Origin: a bacterium | GTDB taxonomy: Bacteria > CSSED10-310 > JAJRTK01 | DNA length: 13,201 nucleotides | Reading direction: 5' to 3' | Assembly (NCBI GenBank): GCA_024278345.1 | Contig: JAJRTK010000235.1 | Location: 1 to 13,201, forward strand | Shown: positions 7,060-13,201 of the stretch, piece after piece | Layout of the letters: every line of letters starts with the position of its first letter | How positions within the stretch are numbered: the first letter of the stretch is position 1 | Notes under the pieces: generated by a model | Told to the model about the DNA's origin: nothing | What the model saw: the letters and a program-made list of their open reading frames with translations, nothing else | Databases searched by the model: none | Made by a program: the position numbers and the translations under genes

Positions 7060-8771
7060 GTCGGTGAAATTCCAGCTACGTCGGGTGGCAAAAGCCGTAC
7101 CAGCTCCATGCGCTCGGCCCCGGAACCGGCCAAGATCTCAGCCAAAACAGGAGAGAGGGAGGAGCCCAGCTCTTCGCTTCGATAGGCCCCAAGGACGAGC
7201 AGAGGCCCACAATCAGATGTTTGGGCATAGTGCTGAAGAAAACTCAGGCTCAGATCGTCGGCCCACTGGAGATCGTCAAGGATAAGGAGGGTTGGGTTGG
7301 TTGCCGCAAATGCATCCAGAGTCTTGGTCAAATCGCGATAGAGCCGCGCCTGGGCGTCGGCGACTGGCAAAGACGACAAGTCGATGGACTTGGCCTGTCC
7401 CGGTAGCTTGGAAAGAGCTGGCTCATAGGCCGCCAGGCGGCCGCCGTGCTTGGCCAAGAGGAAACCGGTCATCTCGGGTCCTTCCTGCAAGCAGATGTCA
7501 ACGACCGCCCTCAGCGCGGGACGCAGAAGCTGGAGTGGCCCCTTGCGCTCCACGGTAGCCTCGCTCACAACTACGCGAAACCCCGATTTCTTGGCCTCCC
7601 GAGCCAACTCCACAAGGAGTCGGGTTTTGCCGATACCGCTTTCGCCTCCAAGGAGGATCACGCCTCCGCCATCCCGCTCCAGGTTTTCGAGCCGGTTGCG
7701 CAGCCGCCTTAGCTCCAGATCCCGGCCGCTCAAGCCTGGCCGGTACAGATAGCTCAGCGATGTCGAGCTAACGGGCCAAATCCCATTGCTCGCGCCCAAC
7801 CCACCCAAGGCCCTGGCAAGGTCAGTGGCATAGCCAAATCTCTTTCCAGGGTCTTTTTCCAGCAGTTTCAAGACGAGCCGATCCAAGGCCAGGGGGATCT
7901 CGTCTCGGTGCTCGGAAGGCGGTGGAGGCGCATCGTGAAGGTGGCCGTGCAAAAGAGGGCCAGATTCTTTGCCTACAAATGGAGGACTCCCAGTGAGCAA
8001 CTCGTACAAGATGCAGCCCAACGCATAAAGATCGGTGCGAGCATCGCAAACTTCCCCCCGGATCTGCTCGGGAGCCATGTAGGCTGCCGTGCCCGCCGCG
8101 AGGCCGGCGACCTGCAAAACTTCTTGATTCATCCCGGCGGGAAAGTGCTGCGTGAGGCCAAAATCGACCAGCACGGGCCTCGCATCAGGACGCAACAGAA
8201 TGTTCTCCGGTTTCAAATCGCAATGTACGACACCGTGGCTGTGGAGATAATCCAGCGGATCACATAACCGCCGCACCAAAGTCAGCGATGCCTGGAAGTC
8301 CCCCAAGGCGCAGTCTTGACCGGACTCCCCAGGGCGAAAAATCTCCCCCGGGGATCTCTTGGAGCGAAAGGAATGCCCCAAGCGCTCCGAAGAGAAACCG
8401 CTCTCCGGATCCTGCCGCGCATTCCCGGCCAAAGGTCCCGCAAGCGAGCTTGTCCACCAAGGCAAAGTGGGACTTTCACCCAGCCATTGCCGCAGGGAAA
8501 GTCCCGGTATGATCTCCATGGCATACCATGGAACCGCACCCTGGATTCCCTCGTCGCGAATCGCCACGATCCCGGGATGAGAGAGCTTGGCCAGCGCCCT
8601 GATCTCCCGCCTTAGACTGTCCAACAGCCCGGCTGCTGGGCTTCGAACGGTCTTGAGGGCGACCTGGGCCTTGGACTGCCGGCACTCCGCCAGCCAAACG
8701 ACTCCCATCCCTCCCTGTCCCAACGGCCTGAGAAGGCGATACGGTCCCACTGTAGAGTCTGGTGCTAACAC
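7047..8771 (-). CDS. Serine/threonine protein kinase with AAA-type NTPase domain (first half of split regulator)
   Basis: The GTG at 8771 is chosen as start because GAGGGG (8781-8786) lies nine bases upstream and the kinase domain begins directly after it. A TTG at 8798 would add nine residues. In GTG numbering the kinase has a glycine loop GQGGMGVV (19-26), Lys40, HCDLKPEN (183-190, Cys in place of the usual Arg), DFG (203-205) and APE (233-235), so it should be catalytically competent. An unusual ~50-residue insert sits between hinge and helix E (about 98-155). After a linker comes an NTPase with Walker A GGESGIGKT (375-383) and Walker B LLILDD (495-500). The ORF ends LPPDVAGISPTCWR just before the conserved GNPFF segment, which continues in the overlapping ORF at 4852-7059. 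The arrangement resembles PknK-like regulators in which TPR or ATPase domains sense a signal and control the kinase. The target is unknown. Confidence 0.88.
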   Translation of the reverse strand: MLAPDSTVGPYRLLRPLGQGGMGVVWLAECRQSKAQVALKTVRSPAAGLLDSLRREIRALAKLSHPGIVAIRDEGIQGAVPWYAMEIIPGLSLRQWLGESPTLPWWTSSLAGPLAGNARQDPESGFSSERLGHSFRSKRSPGEIFRPGESGQDCALGDFQASLTLVRRLCDPLDYLHSHGVVHCDLKPENILLRPDARPVLVDFGLTQHFPAGMNQEVLQVAGLAAGTAAYMAPEQIRGEVCDARTDLYALGCILYELLTGSPPFVGKESGPLLHGHLHDAPPPPSEHRDEIPLALDRLVLKLLEKDPGKRFGYATDLARALGGLGASNGIWPVSSTSLSYLYRPGLSGRDLELRRLRNRLENLERDGGGVILLGGESGIGKTRLLVELAREAKKSGFRVVVSEATVERKGPLQLLRPALRAVVDICLQEGPEMTGFLLAKHGGRLAAYEPALSKLPGQAKSIDLSSLPVADAQARLYRDLTKTLDAFAATNPTLLILDDLQWADDLSLSFLQHYAQTSDCGPLLVLGAYRSEELGSSLSPVLAEILAGSGAERMELVRLLPPDVAGISPTCWR

Positions 8772-8780
8772 GAATCCGCT

Positions 8781-8786
8781 CCCCTC
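8781..8786 (-). promoter_or_regulatory. Ribosome binding site supporting the kinase GTG start
   Basis: GAGGGG on the minus strand, nine bases from the GTG at 8771. No comparable site precedes the alternative TTG (8798) or the GTG at 8789. Confidence 0.55.
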
Positions 8787-8848
8787 CACTGCCCGCAACA
8801 GGCCATTCTGCTGGACTGCACGGCAGGATCCAAGCCTTGGTTGAACCG

Positions 8849-9001
8849 CCGCCCATCAAATCGTCGTTTTTCTACGTTACAATTACCTCCGCCGAAATCG
8901 TGGCGCGGGCATCTTGCCCATGCCGTGCCAGCGGGACTTGACGGAGTCAGAGAGGATACCGGCCCCACCGCTGAAGTTGTAAACCGGGTTTGATAGGTCC
9001 C
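8849..9001 (-). repeat. ~150-bp interspersed element with inverted ends, copy 2
   Basis: This is the second copy of the element at 3766-3913. Its far end is GGGACCTATCAAACC (complement of 8987-9001), almost the same as the near end of copy 1. Its own near end is more diverged (CCATCAAATC, 8853-8862). Shared blocks are ggagtcagagagga, cgctgaagttgt, the hairpin at 8903-8923 and ATTGTAA...GATTTGAT. It lies about 77 bases before the kinase start and points the same way relative to the gene as copy 1. A further inverted match, GACCTGTCAA, follows immediately (around 9009-9018). The rest of the gap 8799-9170 holds a 13-bp direct repeat (9095-9107 and 9148-9160) and no gene that I can support. Confidence 0.6.
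8903..8923. repeat. Hairpin inside interspersed element copy 2
   Basis: GCGCGGGCA and TGCCCATGC can pair around a three-base TCT loop with one mismatch and one G-T. This matches the hairpin of copy 1 and includes an A-T to G-C compensatory pair. Confidence 0.6.
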
Positions 9002-9170
9002 GTTGAAGAGACCTGTCAAGCTTTCCCGCAGCTCTGCTCCAAAGCTTGCCGCCGAAAGCCGCCGCGCCCATTCTCCCGGCCCGCATGCAGAACCCCGCCA
9101 CGGTCTTTTTCCGCCCCCCGGCAGCGCGTGCGGGCCGGGAGACCCGCCCGCCACGGTCTTCCTTCATCAG

Positions 9171-11132
9171 CTAGCCTTGCATCAACTGCTCCGGCGTCAC
9201 GATGGAGCCGAACTGCTTCTTGAGGAGCAAAAGGCCGGCTCTCTGCTCGTCGTAGACCTCGAAGAGACGCTCGGGAACATCGTGGCTCTTCCTGTACGCC
9301 TCGGTCTGTAGATCGATGCGGCCAATAATATTGTCGATGTACAGGGAGAACTGCATGTCGTACAGCTCCCGAGTATATTCCTTGTCAATCGCGGCAAAAA
9401 GCGCCTTGAGGTCCTCGTATTTGGGAAGGAACCCAATGGGAGTCTCAATGGCGTCAGCCTCCTTGTGAACAAAGAGGTCGAGCCATCCGAGCCAGACTCT
9501 GACATCCCGTTTCTCGCCAAGAAGCCCCGGCCTGTCGCTTCCTCGATTCTCATGGGTCAGGAAGTAGTTCAAGCCGGCCATGGCGGGCCGGCCTCCGCCA
9601 CTCAACTTGGGCGAGTTGAAGAACTGGAACTGGGCCTTCATATAATCGCCCAACGGGCCGGGAATGAAGGGCGCGTTGGCCCAGGGCTGCCGCCGAACAC
9701 CGGAAACACCAATCTCCGTGGCCGTGGCCTTGGAAACCACGGAGGCGCCGATGGCGACACCGGCATCGGGATTCTTGGCCACCCAGACGGGAGGCATCGT
9801 ATCGGCATCCCTGCCCGAATAGGTGATCACCTTGACAGGCACACCGGCAGGGTCTTCCGCCGCTTCGGTATTGTGGTTGGCGATGGAGGAGGCAAGAAGC
9901 GTGCAACGGGAATTGGGGTGCGAGATGGGGATTGGCTTGCCATTGGCATCCAGCTTCCTTTCCCACCAGTTGCCCTGAAAGTTCCGGCCGCTGCTGGGAT
10001 GCTCCTCGCCATTGCCCTCCCAGTGGGGAACCAGATTCTCGTCCACCAAGACATTGGACCAAATCACCTCCGTTCCATCGCCCCGGAGACAGTCCATCAA
10101 GAAGGGGTCGCCTTCCTTGTTGACGTCGCGGACGATACCGAAGATTCCCTTCTCTGGGTTCACCGCTCGGAGCGTGCCATCTTCCGCAATCCAGATCTGG
10201 GCCAGGTCATCGCCGATGAAGTCTGTCCCAACCATGGCGGTGGTGGTCTTTCCGCAGCCGGACGGAGCAGCGCCCGCAAAAAAGGTCTTCCGCCCACCAG
10301 GCCCGGTAAGCCCGGTAATGAACATGTGCTCCGAAAGCTCTTCGCCCAACTTGAAGTAGGTGGAATAATCGACGGTGAACCGGTGGTTGCCCTTCTTGAG
10401 GAGCAGCGTATTCCCGGCATAGGTGCAGAAGGTGGAAAAGGTGGTAAACCAGCTCCTATCCATGAAAATCCTGGCTCGTGGCAGGTCCTCTGGCCGATTC
10501 GGACCTTCCGCGTGGAGGTTGGTGTAGAAAATTCCCTTTCGTTGAACCTCTTGATCGAACTGGGCGAAACAGTTCCTGTACAGGATTTCCGCGGAATGGA
10601 AGACATAGCCCGACGAAGAAATCTCAATGGCCGGAACCGCCGCCTGCGCCCCCGCGGGTCCACGGATAAAAAAACCGACGATGAGCGTTTTGCCGCTCAT
10701 GACTCCCCGCATCTGCTCCCGGACATAGTCCAATGCCTCGGCACGCGGAAGACTCAATGCAAGAGAGCTCACATTCTCGTCTTCATTGACGATGTAATAG
10801 GTTTGCTTTACCAGCCGCGCCTGCTCCTGCGGCAGATCGAAATGGATGGTGTGCTTCTCCTTGGCCAGCTTCTCCTCTTCTCCTTGCTTGAGGGCATACT
10901 CCCGTATCCACTGAAGGTCGTCAGCAGATCCGGTATCGACGAACACGTTGTCGGGCAAGCAGATGGCGATGGTGTTGGCAACCTTGATCAGAGCTTCTTC
11001 GGTCTCGATCCGGCTAATCTTCGCCAGATTCTCGCCGCTGAGCTTCTCCCTGAACAAGGCCTTGGCCTCGGCGATGGTGCGGATCCCGCCCACCTCCATA
11101 AGGATGTCCACGCCTTTCTTCAACTCAAACAT
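9171..11132 (-). CDS. pckG: Phosphoenolpyruvate carboxykinase (GTP-type)
   Basis: The 653-residue enzyme is predicted to interconvert oxaloacetate + GTP with phosphoenolpyruvate + CO2 + GDP, the entry step of gluconeogenesis (or the reverse, anaplerotic reaction), in the cytoplasm. The sequence shows the PEPCK P-loop APSGCGKTTTAM (289-300) with the GTP-type cysteine (Cys293), IGDD (307-310) as the metal-binding kinase-2 motif, NPEKGIFGI (325-333), HPNSRC (405-410) and the C-terminal nucleotide-binding region PFIPGPLGDY (488-497). The P-loop differs from the common PSACGKTN form, and the protein is somewhat longer than the usual ~600 residues, so it belongs to a divergent branch. The ATG at 11132 has AGGGAG (11139-11144) six bases upstream. 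The gene stands alone; no terminator with an oligo-T tract is seen after it. GTP dependence is inferred from family resemblance. Confidence 0.9.
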   Translation of the reverse strand: MFELKKGVDILMEVGGIRTIAEAKALFREKLSGENLAKISRIETEEALIKVANTIAICLPDNVFVDTGSADDLQWIREYALKQGEEEKLAKEKHTIHFDLPQEQARLVKQTYYIVNEDENVSSLALSLPRAEALDYVREQMRGVMSGKTLIVGFFIRGPAGAQAAVPAIEISSSGYVFHSAEILYRNCFAQFDQEVQRKGIFYTNLHAEGPNRPEDLPRARIFMDRSWFTTFSTFCTYAGNTLLLKKGNHRFTVDYSTYFKLGEELSEHMFITGLTGPGGRKTFFAGAAPSGCGKTTTAMVGTDFIGDDLAQIWIAEDGTLRAVNPEKGIFGIVRDVNKEGDPFLMDCLRGDGTEVIWSNVLVDENLVPHWEGNGEEHPSSGRNFQGNWWERKLDANGKPIPISHPNSRCTLLASSIANHNTEAAEDPAGVPVKVITYSGRDADTMPPVWVAKNPDAGVAIGASVVSKATATEIGVSGVRRQPWANAPFIPGPLGDYMKAQFQFFNSPKLSGGGRPAMAGLNYFLTHENRGSDRPGLLGEKRDVRVWLGWLDLFVHKEADAIETPIGFLPKYEDLKALFAAIDKEYTRELYDMQFSLYIDNIIGRIDLQTEAYRKSHDVPERLFEVYDEQRAGLLLLKKQFGSIVTPEQLMQG

Positions 11133-11138
11133 TACTTA

Positions 11139-11144
11139 CTCCCT
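11139..11144 (-). promoter_or_regulatory. Ribosome binding site of the PEP carboxykinase gene
   Basis: AGGGAG on the minus strand, six bases before the ATG at 11132, supporting that start. The remaining intergenic stretch to 11413 shows no gene. A single motif GGGACCGACAAACC (11211-11224) resembles the end of the interspersed element but has no visible partner. Confidence 0.75.
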
Positions 11145-11402
11145 ACTCGTTTTTGTCGTTTGGCGTCAGGCTGACATTCAGATAAAACTTGCCCGCGCTC
11201 TTTGCAAGCCGGGACCGACAAACCTTGGGCGCAGCCCCACCGATCGGTTCCTCAAACGGGCCTGGCATGCCCCATTTCCACGACCGGCACCGCCCGGGAT
11301 CCACCGGAGAGAACCAAAAGAAAAAAGGGCCTTTCCGGGTCACACAAGGAAGCAGGACTCGACGATTCTCCAGGCTTGTGCCATTCTGACGACGCATGGA
11401 CT

Positions 11403-11408
11403 GGAGGT
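11403..11408 (+). promoter_or_regulatory. Ribosome binding site selecting the nucleotidyltransferase start
   Basis: GGAGGT, five bases before the ATG at 11414. It lies inside the extra codons that a start at 11396 would require, so it favours the shorter protein. Confidence 0.75.
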
Positions 11409-11413
11409 GCGGA

Positions 11414-12328
11414 ATGCTTTACGGGCGACCGGAATTTTTCGACACAAGCCACTACGAACGTTGCCGAGGCCGGGCTCCCGCCTATCTCTGCGAGCTCGTT
11501 TGCCATTGCCTGGAGCTCGTGAGCCAACTGGCGGCATCCGGGCTCGAGTTCCGGTTCAAAGGAGGAAACTCGCTTCTACTCTTACTCGGCCAGCCTCAAC
11601 GCTTTTCCATTGACGTGGATATCGTCACCACCACGGATCGCGAGATCCTCACCACCACCGTCAAGGAAATCATCGCCAACTGCGATCTTTTCAACCGCTT
11701 CGAGGTCCGTCACCCCAAGACCAAGCCCTGGCTGCCCCTGGCCAGTTACAAGCTCTTCTTCGAGTCCGCCTACCGAGCCCCCGAAGAGGCCTACGTGATG
11801 CTGGATGCCGTATTCGAGGCCGCTCCCTACGATGGCATTACAAGGCCAGTGCGCTGTGGAAATATCTATCATTCGGACCAAACCGTGGAGGTCCCCTCCA
11901 TTTCGGGGCTTCTTGGAGACAAGCTCCTGACCCTGGGCCCATCGACCTTGGGAATCCCCTTTGGCAAGGGCAAAGAGGCCCATCGCCTCAAGCACGTCTT
12001 CGACGTCTCGCGCCTACTGGACGAAGAGTGGGATCTGGGTAAGGTCAACCAGGCTGTCCGAGGCTGCATGGAGCAAGAAAACCGCATTCAGAGAAGCCAT
12101 TGGGACTGGCCCACCACCCGCGGCGACACCCTGGAGTTCCTCCGCGCCCCATTGCCCTTCGACGCACCTCCTGACGCGGGAAAGCTCGACCCAAAGGGCT
12201 ATCTCTACGAAACAGCCATAGGATTCCAGGAGTTTCGGCAAGTCCTGTTCGCCCTGGACTTCACCTGGCCTGACTTTCTGGAGGCCTGCCGGAAAGTGAT
12301 TTCCCTCACGGAAAAAATCACGGCTTGA
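11414..12328 (+). CDS. Nucleotidyltransferase of the AbiEii/AbiGii toxin family (solo)
   Basis: The 304-residue protein is read from the ATG at 11414, preceded by GGAGGT (11403-11408) five bases upstream; an ATG at 11396 has no such site. Near the N-terminus FKGGNSLLLLL (48-58) and RFSIDVDIV (63-71) give the GG-N/S motif and the DxD metal pair of the polymerase-beta nucleotidyltransferase fold. A further acid is at Asp131, and the segment LGDKLLTLG...HRLKHVFDVSRL (168-201) matches the Lys and K-H..D pattern of the AbiEii family. Characterised relatives are toxins of type IV toxin-antitoxin/abortive-infection systems that transfer nucleotides, in some cases onto tRNA ends. The AbiEi-type antitoxin gene normally sits just before the toxin, and none is visible here: the upstream 280 bases are non-coding. 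It may be a stand-alone enzyme, a housekeeping relative, or a toxin with an unlinked partner. Confidence 0.75.
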   Translation: MLYGRPEFFDTSHYERCRGRAPAYLCELVCHCLELVSQLAASGLEFRFKGGNSLLLLLGQPQRFSIDVDIVTTTDREILTTTVKEIIANCDLFNRFEVRHPKTKPWLPLASYKLFFESAYRAPEEAYVMLDAVFEAAPYDGITRPVRCGNIYHSDQTVEVPSISGLLGDKLLTLGPSTLGIPFGKGKEAHRLKHVFDVSRLLDEEWDLGKVNQAVRGCMEQENRIQRSHWDWPTTRGDTLEFLRAPLPFDAPPDAGKLDPKGYLYETAIGFQEFRQVLFALDFTWPDFLEACRKVISLTEKITA

Positions 12329-12536
12329 AATTCGGGCTGGACAGCGTTTCAATGACGAGAAGCAGTTCAGTTGGAGTTCTTTTCTTATTGCTGAGTCCGC
12401 TCCCGTCGCTCACATCCGCTGCGCGCCACTCGCCCAAAGGTGGCCGCGGAATGAAAAAACAACCCCCGGGGCGCGGCTTCCCCCGAACCACACCACTGGA
12501 CCCTCATCGCCGGCAAGATGAAGAGGAAGAACCGAC

Positions 12537-12956
12537 ATGCCAGGGAAAAAAAACGAAATGACCCTCTCCACCGGCCTGGGAAAACGTCTTGTACCCTCCC
12601 TTCTCGTTCGCGACATGGAGGCAACCCTTCTATTTTACCAACAGCTTGGATTCCAAGTCACCGGCAGCCATCCGCCGGGAGAACCCCCATTTTGGGCGGA
12701 AGTCAGCCAAGACGGAGTCGTTTTCCAGTTTTTCGCCGATCCTCCCCAAGGGACCTTGGACCATCCCATTTGTAGTGGAGTTTTTTACATCTTTCCCCAA
12801 GACGTCAAGGCCCTGGCCGAAAAACTCCAAGACAAGACCGAGTTCCTTTGGGGCCCCGAGGTCATGGACTACGGCATGCTCGAATTCGCCATCCGCGATC
12901 CCAACGGCTACATCCTGGCGTTCACCGAACCGGCAGACCAAGGCGAAATGTCCTGA
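12537..12956 (+). CDS. VOC-superfamily (glyoxalase/bleomycin-resistance-like) protein
   Basis: The 139-residue protein has one vicinal-oxygen-chelate domain made of two beta-alpha-beta-beta-beta halves. The first half is LVPSLLVRDMEATLLFYQQLGF (18-39). The second contains GVFYIFPQDVKALAEKL and ends with the signature DYGMLEFAIRDPNGYILAFTEP (111-132). The glutamate at 131 sits where the second half supplies a metal ligand, but the usual first-strand His/Glu is replaced (LVPSL). A complete metal site is therefore doubtful, and a binding or resistance role like bleomycin-binding proteins is as likely as catalysis. The ATG at 12537 has GAGGA nine bases upstream; an ATG at 12558 would trim seven charged residues. 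It follows the nucleotidyltransferase on the same strand after 208 bases, too far to infer an operon. Substrate unknown. Confidence 0.85.
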   Translation: MPGKKNEMTLSTGLGKRLVPSLLVRDMEATLLFYQQLGFQVTGSHPPGEPPFWAEVSQDGVVFQFFADPPQGTLDHPICSGVFYIFPQDVKALAEKLQDKTEFLWGPEVMDYGMLEFAIRDPNGYILAFTEPADQGEMS

Positions 12957-13003
12957 CGCGGCTCCACCCTCGCGGAACTCAATAGAAATTGGGGGTATCC
13001 ACG

Positions 13004-13197
13004 TACCATGAAAGTACATGGTTAAATCCATCTTCGACGGCGTGGTTATGGCGCTCGGCGCCATTCACTTTCATCTTCCGGGGTGTGGTCGCCAGGATCA
13101 TGCTCGTTACCATGAAAGTACATGGTTAAATCCATCTTCGACGGCGTGGTTATGGCGCTCGGCGCCATTCACTTTCATCTTCCGGGGTGTGGTCGCC
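13004..13197. repeat. Two identical 90-bp direct repeats, 104-bp period
   Basis: Bases 13004-13093 recur without a difference at 13108-13197, separated by a 14-base spacer. Each unit contains ACCATG-AAAGTA-CATGGT and GGCGC-TCG-GCGCC inverted repeats. An outer pair, ATGAAAGT and ACTTTCAT, could close the whole unit into a stem-loop. The window stops four bases after the second copy, so more units may follow. No gene is evident in 12957-13201. Confidence 0.9.
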
Positions 13198-13201
13198 GGG
13201 A

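Noticed and set aside
9465-11174. Plus-strand 569-residue open frame opposite the PEP carboxykinase gene
   Set aside because: It mirrors a clear PEPCK on the minus strand and shows no domain or ribosome binding site of its own.
11310-11335. Minus-strand AAAGG/CCTTT followed by a T-rich run as an intrinsic terminator
   Set aside because: The stem is only about five pairs with almost no loop, and it lies upstream of the PEPCK gene with no minus-strand gene to terminate.
12352-12561. Possible small secreted peptide beginning MTRSSSVGVLFLLLSPL
   Set aside because: The start looks like a signal peptide, but no ribosome binding site is clear, the remainder is charged low-complexity sequence, and it overlaps the VOC gene. 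Probably chance.
13004-13197. Terminal repeats as a CRISPR array
   Set aside because: The repeat (90 bp) is far longer than the spacer (14 bp), and no cas gene is nearby.
13004-13201. Terminal repeats as integron attC sites
   Set aside because: GTTAAAT fits the GTTRRRY core, but no matching RYYYAAC partner is found at a suitable distance in either orientation and no cassette layout is present.

Overview
This is a GC-rich bacterial chromosome segment with no ribosomal RNA, tRNA or other taxonomic marker. A hybrid Ser/Thr kinase-ATPase-TPR regulator, an RHS polymorphic toxin, an exported hydrolase and abundant structured intergenic repeats suit a large-genome, probably Gram-negative environmental bacterium (Acidobacteriota, Verrucomicrobiota/Planctomycetota or Myxococcota-like). 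That placement is inference only.

Bases 1-1858 are the end of an RHS locus. The window opens inside an RHS gene whose conserved core ends at a DPIG motif. It is followed by an AT-rich tip resembling an L,D-transpeptidase/Tlde1-type peptidoglycan-acting toxin, with an H...SAGC active-site motif. Two bases after its stop is an AT-rich four-helix membrane protein, placed where an immunity protein would be. GC-rich RHS YD-repeat debris with an in-frame stop and a 29-bp duplication follows.

Bases 1870-4178 hold a minus-strand exported serine alpha/beta hydrolase with two tandem N-terminal beta domains. Upstream of it are a ~148-bp repeat element with inverted ends and a run of perfect GC-rich hairpins. 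Bases 4179-4864 hold one doubtful small ORF and one convincing 53-residue two-helix membrane protein.

Bases 4852-8771 are a minus-strand regulator of PknK/STAND-like layout (protein kinase, AAA-type NTPase, TPR array). It is broken in the ATPase module into two ORFs that overlap by 13 bases, which looks like a frameshift in one ~1,300-residue protein. A second copy of the ~150-bp repeat lies upstream of it, in the same orientation relative to the gene as the first copy.

Bases 9171-11132 encode a GTP-type phosphoenolpyruvate carboxykinase on the minus strand. On the plus strand follow a solo AbiEii/AbiGii-type nucleotidyltransferase (11414-12328) and a VOC/glyoxalase-fold protein (12537-12956). 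The window ends in two identical 90-bp direct repeats with a 104-bp period that probably continue beyond it.

The genes do not form one pathway. The coherent units are the RHS toxin/immunity pair and the kinase/TPR pair. The most distinctive non-coding signal is the two-copy inverted-end element upstream of two unrelated minus-strand genes.
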